A stretch of 64,000 nt of DNA from positions 310,001-374,000 of the forward strand of contig QOZR01000004.1 of NCBI GenBank assembly GCA_003576685.1, written 5' to 3'. A model generated the notes under the pieces. The model saw only the letters and a list, made by a program, of their open reading frames with translations, ran no database searches and was not told the origin of the DNA. This stretch comes from Virgifigura deserti (lineage in GTDB: Bacteria > Pseudomonadota > Alphaproteobacteria > Dongiales > Dongiaceae). How positions within the stretch are numbered: the first letter of the stretch is position 1; the number at the start of each line of letters is the position of its first letter. Position numbers and translations under genes: made by a program. Below are positions 33,260-42,143 of the stretch, piece after piece.

Positions 33260-36094
33260 TCACCCGTTACTTCCACCGTCTTGGCCGACATAGCGGCCCA
33301 AGAGTCCGCGAAGCTCGCCGAGGAGGTCGTCACGGCTCCCGGCACTCTTCTGAACCACGCGCTCGACGGCGCCCGAGAGCTGCCGATGGTCCTCCTCGGT
33401 GAGGTCCGCTGCCGTGATCACGACTACCGGTATGCCTCTCAAGTCGGGATCTTTCCTCAGCTCCACGAGAAACTGGAAGCCGTCCATTTCCGGCATGACC
33501 AAATCCAGCAGAATCAGGTCGGGCCGGACTTCGCTCAATCGGGCCAGGGCCGCCCGCCCATTTTCGGCCTCCATGACACGCCATCCCTCCGCCTTGATCG
33601 TTCGGCGCAGCAATGCGCGTGTCGGATGGTCGTCCTCTACGATCAGGACCTGCTGACCGTCCGCCGTGTCCCGATATCGCCGCAGGAGCTCACGCAGCCG
33701 GACCCGGTCGATCGGCTTGACAAGATACTCGGCGGCCCCGAGCGCATAGCCCTTGTTGCGTTCGTCGACGATCGTCACCATCACCACGGGAATGCCGGCG
33801 AGCTGGGGGTCGGATTTGATCTCCTGGATGACCCGCCATCCGTCCATGCCGGGCATCAGAACATCCAGCGTGATGATCGTCGGGTTGACGGCCCGCGCCA
33901 GCCGCAACCCCTCCTCGCCGTCCTTGGCGGTGAGCACGTCGAAGCCCTCCTTGACCAGGAAGCGCTGCATCAGGTGGCGCACCGTCGCATCATCGTCGAT
34001 CACCAGAACCGTGTTTCGTCGTCCGGCCTCGCCGGAAATCTTGTCGCCACCGGCTCTGACCGCCTCGGCGTGAGCCGAGGCAACGGCGTCCGACAGCGTC
34101 GCGGGTTGCGTTTCCTGTCGGGCGGGGAGCCGGACGGTGAAGGTCGAGCCGGCGCCCGGCCGGCTGGCGACGTCGATCGCTCCGCCCATCCTCTGGCAGA
34201 GGTGGCGCGTGATGACGAGGCCGAGGCCCGTCCCGCCATATTTCCGCGTCGTCGTGCTATCGGCCTGGGTGAATTCCTGGAACAACCGGCCGAGATGCTC
34301 GTCGGTCATGCCGATTCCGGTGTCCGAGACGGCGATGGTGATCCAGTCTCCGGTTTCGGACATCGACCGCGACGCCTCCAGCGTGACGGATCCGTTTTCA
34401 GTGAACTTGCAGGCATTGCTCAGCAGATTGAGGACGATCTGCCGAACGCGCGTCAGATCCGCATACATGCCGTCGATATCGTCCTGACAGCGAATCACGA
34501 GCCTGTTCCCGTTCCTTTCGGCCAAGGGCTGGACCGTCGCGGCGGCCTCCTGGATCAGCGTTCCGACATCGAGGTTCTCCGGATGGAGCTCGAGCTTTCC
34601 CGCTTCGATCTTCGACAGATCGAGAATATCGTTGATTAGGTCGAGCAGATGCTTGCCCGCCCTCGAAATGCGCTGAAGCGGCTCGATGAGATCGTCCTGC
34701 CCCATATCCACAGCGTCTTCGAGCAGCATCTCGGCGATGCCGATGACCGCATTCAACGGAGTCCGGAGCTCGTGGCTCATGTTGGCCAGGAACTGGCTTT
34801 TGGCCTGGGTCGCCTGCATGGCCTCGTCGCGTGCCTCCGCGAGACTAGCCACCAGTTCGCTGAGCTGCGCCTGACGTGTTTTCAACTCGGTGATGTCGGT
34901 GAAGACGCCGACGATGCCGCCTTCCGCCGTCTGCCGCTCGCTGATCTTCAGCCATCGACCATCCGATCGCCGCTGCTCGAACGGGCCGGACGGGTGGCGG
35001 TGCCGCTTCAGCCGCTCCGCCACCCAGTTCTTTGCCCGACCGGGCGGCGTTACGATCAGCCCTCGCTCGATCGCCGCCGTAAGGATCGAGTGGAAGCTCG
35101 TGCCGGGCGTAATGGGAACGTCCAGCGCCTCATACAGTTCGCGGTATCTGCGGTTGCAGATCACCAGGCGATCGTCGGCATCGTATAACGCAAAGCCTTC
35201 GGTAATTGCTTCGATAGCCTCCGACAGCTGCACCTGGCTCCGCTGCTGCGCCTCTCTCGCGATCTGCCGCTCGGCGGCAAGCCTGTCGCGCTCGACCAGG
35301 CTGTCCCGAAACAGTGCGAGCGTGCGCGCCATCGCACCGATCTCGTCATGGCCCGGCCGTGGGATTGGGACGGCGAGATTGCCGTCCGTAATCGCCGACA
35401 TGGCAGTCATCAGCTGCCGCAGAGGCACGGTGATCGAACGCAGCACCACTACCGTCAGCAATATGCTCAGAACAGCGGCGACTCCGACAAAGATCATCGA
35501 GATCTTCGAAGCGCGCTGCGCCTGCCGTAGGGCAAGGTCGCGCTCCTCGAACGCGCCTAATTCCAGCCTGTTGACTAGCTCCGCAAGCTGTTCGTCGACT
35601 CGTTCGATGTGGCTGCGTCCCTGTGCCATCAGGGCGTTCCCCACGACGCGTTGATCGGCCGTGTAGGCATCGACGGCAGCCAACGCCTGCCGCATCAGGG
35701 CGGCAACCTCGTCGCGCAGGATGGCGACAGTCTCGGGATAGTCCTCCTGCAGGACGACGAGTCGGCCATCCAACCGGCTCTGCGCTTGTCTTGCCTGCTG
35801 CTCCGAGCGCTCCAGGAGACTGACCGCGAGGTCGGTCAACCAGTATTTCAGGTCGCCGAACGCCTTGCTGGCGGCGTTTGCCGTCGTCAGCAGCGACACG
35901 ATGCGTGCCTGCTCCGCGAGCGCGTCCGCGTTGCGCGCCAGGCGCTCGCTCAGATAGAGGTTCGAGGCAAGGAGAAACCCGAGCAGGATCGCCGAGACAA
36001 GAACGAGGCGGCCCGGGATCGACAGTGACGGCACGGATAAGGTCAACGGGACGTTGCCGAGCCGTCCCAAGCGGTCACGCAAGCTGTAGGACAT
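33260..36094 (-). CDS. Hybrid sensor histidine kinase with two C-terminal receiver domains
   Basis: The protein has 944 residues. TM1 about 29-47, a four-helix-like periplasmic region to about 195, TM2 about 198-218, HAMP about 219-270, PAS about 290-400, then HisKA with His441 ([13 protein letters not shown]) and HATPase_c (N box [22 protein letters not shown]). Two receivers follow, with Asp744 ([12 protein letters not shown]) and Asp864 ([12 protein letters not shown]). The sensory helical bundle may read the Tll0287-like heme protein encoded 10 bases upstream. Phosphate could pass to the stand-alone receiver and then affect the cyclase. Confidence 0.94.
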   Translation of the reverse strand: MSYSLRDRLGRLGNVPLTLSVPSLSIPGRLVLVSAILLGFLLASNLYLSERLARNADALAEQARIVSLLTTANAASKAFGDLKYWLTDLAVSLLERSEQQARQAQSRLDGRLVVLQEDYPETVAILRDEVAALMRQALAAVDAYTADQRVVGNALMAQGRSHIERVDEQLAELVNRLELGAFEERDLALRQAQRASKISMIFVGVAAVLSILLTVVVLRSITVPLRQLMTAMSAITDGNLAVPIPRPGHDEIGAMARTLALFRDSLVERDRLAAERQIAREAQQRSQVQLSEAIEAITEGFALYDADDRLVICNRRYRELYEALDVPITPGTSFHSILTAAIERGLIVTPPGRAKNWVAERLKRHRHPSGPFEQRRSDGRWLKISERQTAEGGIVGVFTDITELKTRQAQLSELVASLAEARDEAMQATQAKSQFLANMSHELRTPLNAVIGIAEMLLEDAVDMGQDDLIEPLQRISRAGKHLLDLINDILDLSKIEAGKLELHPENLDVGTLIQEAAATVQPLAERNGNRLVIRCQDDIDGMYADLTRVRQIVLNLLSNACKFTENGSVTLEASRSMSETGDWITIAVSDTGIGMTDEHLGRLFQEFTQADSTTTRKYGGTGLGLVITRHLCQRMGGAIDVASRPGAGSTFTVRLPARQETQPATLSDAVASAHAEAVRAGGDKISGEAGRRNTVLVIDDDATVRHLMQRFLVKEGFDVLTAKDGEEGLRLARAVNPTIITLDVLMPGMDGWRVIQEIKSDPQLAGIPVVMVTIVDERNKGYALGAAEYLVKPIDRVRLRELLRRYRDTADGQQVLIVEDDHPTRALLRRTIKAEGWRVMEAENGRAALARLSEVRPDLILLDLVMPEMDGFQFLVELRKDPDLRGIPVVVITAADLTEEDHRQLSGAVERVVQKSAGSRDDLLGELRGLLGRYVGQDGGSNG

Positions 36095-36104
36095 CGTCGC
36101 TCAC

Positions 36105-36881
36105 TCAATGGAACAGCGTGATGCTGATGGCACCTCCCAGATCTCCCAGGCTGCCTCCCTCCTTGGGATAGCCGGTGATGTCGATCTCACCCCTCGGCTC
36201 GCCATGGCAGGTCAGGCAGCCGGCGGTGTAATACTCGGGCACCATGATCCGGAAGGCGTCACGGCCATTCTTTTCGACCATCGTCGAGAATGGCTGCTTT
36301 CTCGGCCAGTCCTCCGACAGGAGCTTCGTCTTGATGATCTCGGTCTCCCACCGGTCGGGGCGTGCCTTTCGGTTGCGGATAAGCTCCGGCGGCGCCGTCA
36401 CCTTCACATGCACCTCATGGCCCATCTTCTTCTCGAAGGCCTCGTTCACGAGACGTCCGAACACGGCCGGCACGAAGCCTTTGAAGCCCACACCCGGCGC
36501 GTTGATAACGTCCTGATGAGCGTCCACCACCTCGGCGATCGCCTCCATCTGGGCATTGAGAAGCCGCCCTCGACGCGTGTTCGCGTCGAGGGCGGCTGGA
36601 TCGGTCCCGGTCTGCTTTCGGAAGATCGCCATTGCCCGGGCGACGACGACATCACCCGTCAATCCCTTATCAGCGATATCGGGATCGTTGATCAGGTCCT
36701 GGTTGCTCGAAATCACCGTACGGGCCGCACTCAGCATGGTCGCGAGTGTGAGCGCAATTTCGGTGTCATCATTTTGCGCTGCGGACAAGCTGCCCGTGAA
36801 GCTCCATGCGCCGCCGAAGATCGAGCAGCAGAGAGCGAAGCCGCAGGCGAGCCAAGTGGACCGAATGCCAGGAAAACTCAC
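36105..36881 (-). CDS. Tll0287-like (DUF3365) heme-domain protein, periplasmic sensor candidate
   Basis: The protein has 258 residues from GTG at 36879-36881 (GGAGGT just upstream). An N-terminal hydrophobic segment (TWLACGFALCCSIFGGAWSF) acts as signal or anchor. Near the C-terminus is a single c-type heme motif CLTCHGEPRGE (Cys222, Cys225, His226), preceded by FRIMVPEYYTAG, as in the PAS-like Tll0287 fold. The first gene of the four-gene signalling operon, it probably senses a redox state or gaseous ligand. Longer in-frame starts upstream lack a ribosome site. The gap 36882-37229 holds only a CCGCGCCG/CGGCGCGG hairpin (37139-37158). Confidence 0.85.
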   Translation of the reverse strand: MSFPGIRSTWLACGFALCCSIFGGAWSFTGSLSAAQNDDTEIALTLATMLSAARTVISSNQDLINDPDIADKGLTGDVVVARAMAIFRKQTGTDPAALDANTRRGRLLNAQMEAIAEVVDAHQDVINAPGVGFKGFVPAVFGRLVNEAFEKKMGHEVHVKVTAPPELIRNRKARPDRWETEIIKTKLLSEDWPRKQPFSTMVEKNGRDAFRIMVPEYYTAGCLTCHGEPRGEIDITGYPKEGGSLGDLGGAISITLFH

Positions 36882-37229
36882 AGGCACCTCCGTCAACGGA
36901 ATAGTGCGCCCCGGCCGCTCGGCAGATCTTGCGCCTCTATCCCGCGGAAGGCAATCGCCACGGAACGTCGACGCGCCCGCGATCATGCCGGGTGACGATG
37001 GCGATTTGGCCCCAATGCCGATGGCGAAGTTGAGACCGGCAGCGCCATCCCGCACCCCGACAGCGGGATGCATAATAACGCCAACCCGTTGAAAATTTAG
37101 CGTTTATCCCCATATTTCTGCTGTCCCCCAGGCCTCCACCGCGCCGCTTTCGGCGCGGCCGCAAGCGATCGGCTGCGCACGCCGTGGCCGCGCCATGGGG
37201 CCACGGGCAGGTAACCGGATGAGACGACG

Positions 37230-37553
37230 ATGCAGTATTTCCCGACGATCGAGTTGACCGACCAGACCAAGCTGCTCCTCGCGCGCGGCGCGCTGACGCT
37301 TCAGCCGGGGCAGTGGGTCCGGAGCGAGCGCGGCGTGGGGCGGTATCTGCGGACCGACCCGCGAACCGGCGTTCATTATGTAAGCTGGGTTCGACCAGAC
37401 GACAGTTTCGAGAGCCATTCGCAGCGCTTTCAGCGCGCATGCGAGAAGGGGTTCGTTGGCAAGTATCGCGCTCGCTACGACGCCGTGAAGGCGGCGCGCG
37501 ATGTGGCGCGGCGCCGGGCCTTTCCCCCCTCCAACGACCCCATGCCGTTCTGA
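37230..37553 (+). CDS. Hypothetical phage-type protein, 107 residues
   Basis: Basic protein beginning MQYFPTIELTDQTKLLLARG, with GQWVRSERGVGRYLRTDPRTGVHYVSWVRPDDSF in the middle, an SH3/beta-like stretch, and a basic helical end. No domain named with confidence. Convergent with ruvB, ending 2 bases from its stop. Similar short proteins occur near phage replication modules, to my knowledge. Confidence 0.6.
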   Translation: MQYFPTIELTDQTKLLLARGALTLQPGQWVRSERGVGRYLRTDPRTGVHYVSWVRPDDSFESHSQRFQRACEKGFVGKYRARYDAVKAARDVARRRAFPPSNDPMPF

Positions 37554-37555
37554 AC

Positions 37556-38572
37556 TCAGGCCTCGACCAGTTCGAGCTCGCGCGCCGGTGCGAGGCCCAG
37601 ATAGCGATAGCCCTTGTCCGCCAGCGTTCGCCCGCGTAGCGTCCGTTGCAGCAGGCCCTGCTGGATCAGATAGGGCTCGATCACCTCCTCCAGCACGTCC
37701 CGCTGCTCGCCGAGCGCCGCGGCCAGCGTCTCGACACCGACCGGGCCGCCGCCATAGTTCTCGGCCACGAGGGTCAGATAGCGCCGGTCCATCGCGTCGA
37801 AGCCGAGACGGTCCACTTCCAGCCGGCTCAGTGCCGCGTCGGCGGTCGCAGCATCGATCCGCCCGGCGTCGGCGACCTCAACGAAATCCCGCACACGGCG
37901 TAGAAGCCGGCCGGCGATCCGCGGCGTGCCGCGAGCCCGGCGCGCGATTTCCGCAGCGCCGTCCGTGTCGATCTCCAACGCCAGCAGCCGCGCGGCCCGA
38001 TTCACGATCAGCTCCAGCTCGTCCTGCTCGTAGAATTGCAGGCGCAGGGGAATGCCGAACCGCTCGCGCAGCGGTCGGGTGATCAGGCCCGAGCGGGTGG
38101 TTGCGCCGACCAGCGTGAAGGGCGGAAGCTCGATGCGGATCGAGCGCGCCGCGGGGCCCTCTCCGATCATCAAATCCAACCGGAAGTCCTCCATCGCGGA
38201 ATAGAGAATCTCCTCGACCGCCGGGTTCAGGCGATGGATCTCGTCGATGAACAGAACGTCATGTGCCTGAAGATTCGTCAGGAGCGCCGCAAGATCGCCC
38301 GCCTTGACGATCGCCGGCGCGGCCGCCGACCGGAAGGTAACGCCCAGTTCGCGGCTGATGATGCGGGCGAGCGTGGTCTTGCCCAGGCCGGGCGGGCCGA
38401 ACAGCAGAACATGGTCCAGGGCCTCGCCGCGTGCCCTTGCCGCATCGATGAAGACGCGCAGATTCCCGCGCGCCTGGCGCTGGCCGACGAAATCGGCCAG
38501 GCTGAGCGGACGCAGAGCCCGATCGACTCCGGCCTCATCCGTTTGGTCCCCGGATTGGTGATCGGGGGCCAT
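37556..38572 (-). CDS. ruvB: RuvB-type Holliday junction branch-migration ATPase, isolated copy
   Basis: The protein has 338 residues. It carries [11 protein letters not shown], Walker [13 protein letters not shown], Walker [37 protein letters not shown], sensor 1 [10 protein letters not shown], the arginine-finger segment LRERFG and sensor 2 [16 protein letters not shown]. The C-terminal winged helix ([16 protein letters not shown]...[15 protein letters not shown]) is complete. ATG at 38570-38572 follows GGAGGACC; an ATG 18 bases earlier does not. ruvA and ruvC are absent here, and it is the last gene of the SSB/annealing operon, so it may be a second, phage-associated RuvB. Confidence 0.93.
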   Translation of the reverse strand: MAPDHQSGDQTDEAGVDRALRPLSLADFVGQRQARGNLRVFIDAARARGEALDHVLLFGPPGLGKTTLARIISRELGVTFRSAAAPAIVKAGDLAALLTNLQAHDVLFIDEIHRLNPAVEEILYSAMEDFRLDLMIGEGPAARSIRIELPPFTLVGATTRSGLITRPLRERFGIPLRLQFYEQDELELIVNRAARLLALEIDTDGAAEIARRARGTPRIAGRLLRRVRDFVEVADAGRIDAATADAALSRLEVDRLGFDAMDRRYLTLVAENYGGGPVGVETLAAALGEQRDVLEEVIEPYLIQQGLLQRTLRGRTLADKGYRYLGLAPARELELVEA

Positions 38573-38611
38573 CACGCGGTCCTCCAGCATGCTGTCTGCT
38601 GCCTGGGCGGG

Positions 38612-38923
38612 TTACTCGGCCGCAACCTTGAAGCGTCCGGCGGGCAGATCGGGAATCACGCCCAAGGTCCGGCCGACCTCCTCCTGAGTCGGGCGCCGCC
38701 GATAGCCGTCGGCATAGCGATCAAGCGCCGCAAGACACTCCTCGACCGTGCCGAGGCCAACCGCCCGACAGTCCTCGAAGGCGTAGTGCGACGAGCGGAA
38801 CCAGTGCGTGAGATAGCATCTCGGCTCCGGCTCTTCCTGGTTGATGGTGAAGGAGAAGCGACCTTCGAATCCGATCCGGGCGTGGACGTCTCGAAGCCGC
38901 GCCTGCAGTTGTTCAATGGTCAT
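38612..38923 (-). CDS. Hypothetical protein, 103 residues, in the recombination operon
   Basis: Start at ATG 38921-38923 after AGGGA; a TTG two codons earlier also fits. Sequence MTIEQLQARLRDVHARIGFEGRF opens with a helix, then RCYLTHWFRSSHYAFEDCRAVGLGTVEECLAALDRYADGYRRRPTQEEVG. No recognised domain. Lies 39 bases from the ruvB ATG and 9 bases after the preceding gene, so it belongs to the same transcript. Confidence 0.65.
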   Translation of the reverse strand: MTIEQLQARLRDVHARIGFEGRFSFTINQEEPEPRCYLTHWFRSSHYAFEDCRAVGLGTVEECLAALDRYADGYRRRPTQEEVGRTLGVIPDLPAGRFKVAAE

Positions 38924-38932
38924 GGTCAATCC

Positions 38933-39421
38933 CTAATCATCCAGACTTCCGTCAAGGCGATAGCGGGCCCAATCGGCATCCGCCCACAGGGCCTCGGCAA
39001 TCGCGCGGGTCTGTGGCGCCAGCGTCGATTCCCCTTCGGTATCGAGCAGGCGTTCGAGCCGCATCGCCAAGTTCTTCGCCTCGGCCTGCACCCAGCGGGC
39101 AAACTGGCGATCGCGTTCGAGGCTGGACCCGTACCAGCTCGGTATCTCGCCATAGAGATCCGTCAGGTCCGCTTCCCAGGCGCGCCGCGTCAGCAGCCCG
39201 CTCGGCGAGGCACCGCCGTCACGCTCGCCGGACTCGACGGCATGGAGATCGACCGGTCGCCTGTCGAAACGCCGAATCTCGGCAGTGACGGCATCAAGCG
39301 GCCGAAACGGCGCTGTCCCGGAGGGCTCGTCTGCCGGAAGCGAAGCGTCAAGTCCCTCTCCCACAAGGGGAGAGGGAGCGATGGGCCGTGCCTTGCGGAC
39401 CTGTCTAGAACGGGAGCTCAT
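38933..39421 (-). CDS. Hypothetical protein, 162 residues, with a palindromic repeat in its 5' end
   Basis: Start ATG 39419-39421 overlaps the ssb 3' end by 17 bases, behind GGAGCTGGAAG. The first 40 residues (SSRSRQVRKARPIAPSPLVG then EGLDASLPADEP) include PSPLVGEG, the typical translation of a REP-like palindrome, so the N-terminus may have been extended by repeat insertion. The rest (residues 45-162) is helical with ...RQFARWVQAEAKNLAMRLERLL and WARYRLDGSLDD. No known domain. Position suggests a role linked to SSB or annealing. Confidence 0.62.
   Translation of the reverse strand: MSSRSRQVRKARPIAPSPLVGEGLDASLPADEPSGTAPFRPLDAVTAEIRRFDRRPVDLHAVESGERDGGASPSGLLTRRAWEADLTDLYGEIPSWYGSSLERDRQFARWVQAEAKNLAMRLERLLDTEGESTLAPQTRAIAEALWADADWARYRLDGSLDD
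39353..39377. repeat. REP-like palindrome inside a coding region
   Basis: TCCCTCTCCC (39353-39362) and GGGAGAGGGA (39368-39377) around ACAAG. Same family as the repeat at 25574-25693. It lies in the first third of the 162-residue gene and keeps the frame open. Confidence 0.8.
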
Positions 39422-39830
39422 CTTCCAGCTCCAGCTCTGTGCCGTAGGCTTGCGTCGGCGCTCGACCGGCAGTCTCGTCGGCGGAGTCTTCCGCGTCCGC
39501 CTCGGTCTTCGCGCCGGCCAGGATCTGGAGTCGGCTGTTGAAGCGGTCGAGGACGATCTCGGTGCTCAGAATGTCCCGGCCCTCCTTCTGCCATTTCCGG
39601 GTTCGGACTTGGCCTTCGACGGCGAGGAGCGTGCCCTTGCGGGCGCGCCGCTCAAGCACCTCGATCAGCTTCTCGTCCCAGACGACGACGCGGTGCCATT
39701 CGGTGCGCTCCTCGCCCTTCACATATTCGGAGGTGGCGAGCCTCAGGGTCGCCAGCTTGGTGCCGCTCGGAATGGTCGAGACCTCCGGATCGCGACCCAG
39801 GCGGCCGACACCGATGAAACGTTGGTACAT
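39405..39830 (-). CDS. ssb: Single-stranded DNA-binding protein, phage-type context
   Basis: The protein has 141 residues. OB-fold: MYQRFIGVGRLGRDPEV, FTLATSE-like LATLRLATSEYVKG, EWHRVVVWDEKLIEVLERRARKGTLLAVEGQVRTRKW, ILSTEIVLDRF. The C-terminal tip LELEDELPF is the acidic peptide with terminal Phe that recruits repair proteins. Shorter linker than typical housekeeping SSB (about 165-180). It follows the annealing-protein gene by 54 bases in the same operon. Confidence 0.93.
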   Translation of the reverse strand: MYQRFIGVGRLGRDPEVSTIPSGTKLATLRLATSEYVKGEERTEWHRVVVWDEKLIEVLERRARKGTLLAVEGQVRTRKWQKEGRDILSTEIVLDRFNSRLQILAGAKTEADAEDSADETAGRAPTQAYGTELELEDELPF

Positions 39831-39884
39831 GACAGTCTTCCTTGCGAATTGCTTCTCGAAGAATTGTCTCTCGGCAGGCGGCCC

Positions 39885-40646
39885 TTAAGCCGCCTGCGAC
39901 GCGTGTTCGTCCTGCTTCAGGAGCTCCGCCTTCTTCTGCGAGAAGAAGGTGACGATCCGGTTCTGCGCGGCCTTGTCGACCAGCCCGATGTCGCGCAGGC
40001 GGGCACTCACGCCGCTGCGCCACAGCTCGTCGAGGCCGTCCAGATCGGTGATCTCCGCCAGCCGGGTCTTGATATCCTGCTCGAACTTCTCGATCGCGGC
40101 CGGCTGGGTGTCGGGATTGCTCTTGGCCGTGAAATAGGCCTCGGACTCCATCCGGTACTTCGAATCGTCGAACTGGCCCATATAGATGTCGGCAGCGAGG
40201 CCGATCTGCAGCAGGCACTTTCCGACGGCGTCGGTGATCGACATCTTGAAGCACTCGTCGTCCGGCGCCTCCATCCCGTCGCGCCGCCGCCGCACCATCT
40301 CCGTGCCGCCCCATTGCGGGCCGGTATAGAGCGTCTCGCCGGTTTCCGGATGGACGTACCAGACGCGCACGCAGATGAAGATCATCCGCTCGGCAATCGT
40401 CCATTCGAGCTGCTCGTAGCCCCAGCCCTTGCCGATCGGACCGAACACTTCGGTCATCATCTGCAGGCGCCAGGTCGGGTCGATCTGAGTGCCGCGGAAG
40501 CCGCCCGAGCGGGTGAACGGCTTGGTCGCCTTGGGGTCCGTCCGCTTCAGCCGGTTCCAAAGCGCGAGATTGTCGGGCACCGCATTATCGGTCGCGGCGG
40601 ACCCGGAAGCGGAAGAAGCGGGAGCGGTCTTCGTTGCTTTCACCAT
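39885..40646 (-). CDS. Putative single-strand annealing protein (Rad52/ERF-like)
   Basis: The protein has 253 residues from ATG 40644-40646 (GAGGAGAG upstream). After a Ala/Ser/Thr-rich linker it shows FGPIGKGWGYEQLEWTIAERMIFICVRVWYVHPETGE, then ETDA-like KMSITDAVGKCLLQIGLAADIYMGQFDDSKY, a layout seen in Rad52/Erf-type phage annealing proteins (beta-sheet with Gly-Trp, then a helix with LG). A C-terminal extension is charged. Assignment rests on pattern and on the neighbours (SSB, YqaJ nuclease, RuvB), so it is moderate. Alternative: another phage DNA-binding protein. Confidence 0.58.
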   Translation of the reverse strand: MVKATKTAPASSASGSAATDNAVPDNLALWNRLKRTDPKATKPFTRSGGFRGTQIDPTWRLQMMTEVFGPIGKGWGYEQLEWTIAERMIFICVRVWYVHPETGETLYTGPQWGGTEMVRRRRDGMEAPDDECFKMSITDAVGKCLLQIGLAADIYMGQFDDSKYRMESEAYFTAKSNPDTQPAAIEKFEQDIKTRLAEITDLDGLDELWRSGVSARLRDIGLVDKAAQNRIVTFFSQKKAELLKQDEHASQAA

Positions 40647-40763
40647 GGGTGGCTCTCCTCCTGGCCAGGACAAAGTCCCTTGGGGCAAGGGACGGCGCCG
40701 TTGCCCGTCTCGATTGCACTGGCCCAAATTCCGCTGGTCCAAAAGGGAGCGGCATCATCGCCG

Positions 40764-40827
40764 CATAGCTGCGTTTTCGCCTCTCCTGGCAGCGTTCATT
40801 AACCATCATAGCTGCATTTTCGCAGCT
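40764..40827. promoter_or_regulatory. Repeated operator-like elements before the recombination operon
   Basis: CATAGCTGCGTTTTCGC (40764-40780) and CATAGCTGCATTTTCGC (40807-40823) are direct repeats 43 bases apart with one mismatch. The second continues into a hairpin AGCTGC/GCAGCT (40810-40815, 40822-40827). Both hold CTGC and TTTTCGC elements; the TTCGCAG half-site matches the sites upstream of the repressor gene. The whole 40647-41098 region (452 bases) has no gene and separates the divergent operon and exonuclease gene. Confidence 0.6.
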
Positions 40828-41098
40828 TGCAAGAACGAAAAGAGAACTTTGCGACTCGGTAATCGTCGAAATGCCCGGTTTTCCGGGTGCTTCAGGAGGG
40901 TTCGGATGAACGGGAAGTGGGATGCGGCCGTGCCGTTTCAAGGCAGGGCTCCACGGTTCAAAGCTCGGAAGATGCAATTATGCAGTTCCATGCGCCGACG
41001 CCTTCGCTATACTGGGAACAAATGATGCACATTTGCAGCGACATGAGTTATTGCCCGGGCCGCTTACGAGGGTTCAGGGGCGGCTTGGGAGGGGCGTG

Positions 41099-42007
41099 AT
41101 GGCGATTTCCGGTGAACAGCGGGCTTTACGGACCGGTAAGCTCGGATCGTCCGATGCTCCACGCCTCATGGCGGGCCGCTGGAGCGAGCTGTGGCGGGAG
41201 AAGACCGGGCGCAGCGCGCCGCCCAACCTCGACTTCGTTCCGTCGGTGCAGATCGGCGTCGCCACCGAGTCGCTTCACGCCCGGTTCTATACTCAGAAGA
41301 CCGGGATCGGCTGCTATCCCGCCGGCGACCGCACCTATGCCCATCCGGAGCATGCGTTCATCGTCGCCCACCTCGATTTCCTGACCTGGTTCGAGCCGAG
41401 CGGCCACTATGACGAGGCTGCCGACACCATCCTGGAGGCCAAGTTCCACGGCGGCTACAAGACCGACGAGGATTTGGCGGAGCAATATTACTGGCAGCTC
41501 CAGCACCAGATGCTGGTGACCGGTCTCGCGCAGGCCGTGCTGTCGATCCTTCGGCCCGGCAGCTATTCGATCATCCGGGTGCCCTCCAGCGCAGCCGACT
41601 CGGCGACGCTGCTGGAGACGTTGCGGGCGTTCTGGTGGCATGTCGAGAACGACGTCGAGCCGAGCGATCCCCTTCCGATCGAAGCGCCGCGGTTCGAGCA
41701 GCTGCGCGTGCTGGACATGTCGTTCCACAACGAGTTCGCCTCCTTCGGCGGCATGCTCATCGATCACCGGACCAGCATGCTCGCCTTCCGGGAGGCGGAG
41801 GCCGAGTTGAAGGCCCTGATGCCCGAGGACGCCCGAGTCGCGTTTCTGCGCGGATCCGCAGAGGACGGCACGATGCCGTCGCAGGGCCTGTTCCTGACCC
41901 GCGCGAAGGACGGCAAGCTGTCGCTGCGATTCGGCTGCCCACCGAAGAAATATCTCGACAAGGCCGAGCCCTGGATGCCGCAGTGGACGGTCGAGGCGGC
42001 CGAATAG
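41099..42007 (+). CDS. YqaJ-type viral recombinase exonuclease
   Basis: The protein has 302 residues, a lambda-exonuclease-fold nuclease. KLGSSDAPRLMAGRW is the YqaJ opening; Glu57 lies in VATESLHARFY, then the PD-(D/E)xK site with Asp93 (VAHLDFL) and Glu113-x-Lys115 (ILEAKFHGG), followed by QYYWQLQHQMLVTG. The enzyme should digest a 5' strand to expose 3' single strands for the annealing protein. GGGAGGGG precedes the ATG at 41099. The codon use and GC match neighbours, so the island is not a recent arrival. Confidence 0.86.
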   Translation: MAISGEQRALRTGKLGSSDAPRLMAGRWSELWREKTGRSAPPNLDFVPSVQIGVATESLHARFYTQKTGIGCYPAGDRTYAHPEHAFIVAHLDFLTWFEPSGHYDEAADTILEAKFHGGYKTDEDLAEQYYWQLQHQMLVTGLAQAVLSILRPGSYSIIRVPSSAADSATLLETLRAFWWHVENDVEPSDPLPIEAPRFEQLRVLDMSFHNEFASFGGMLIDHRTSMLAFREAEAELKALMPEDARVAFLRGSAEDGTMPSQGLFLTRAKDGKLSLRFGCPPKKYLDKAEPWMPQWTVEAAE

Positions 42008-42026
42008 CGGGGATGGAACGAAGAAT

Positions 42027-42096
42027 TTCTGCGAACTAGCAGCAAATCGACCTATTTGCGTTAGTCTTCGATAATATTTCTTGCGAATTCGCAGAA
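42027..42096. promoter_or_regulatory. Cluster of operator-like inverted repeats before the repressor gene
   Basis: TTCTGCGAA (42027-42035), GCAAAT-CGACCT-ATTTGC (42042-42059), and the exact palindrome TGCGAATTCGCA (42082-42093) ending in TTCGCAGAA (42088-42096, the inverse of the first element). Located between the exonuclease stop and the repressor start, they fit negative autoregulation. The half-site recurs near 40818-40824. Confidence 0.72.
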
Positions 42097-42143
42097 CAGC
42101 CGTACTCTCTTCCGCAGCGCAGCGGCCGCGAAGGGGGAGTATC

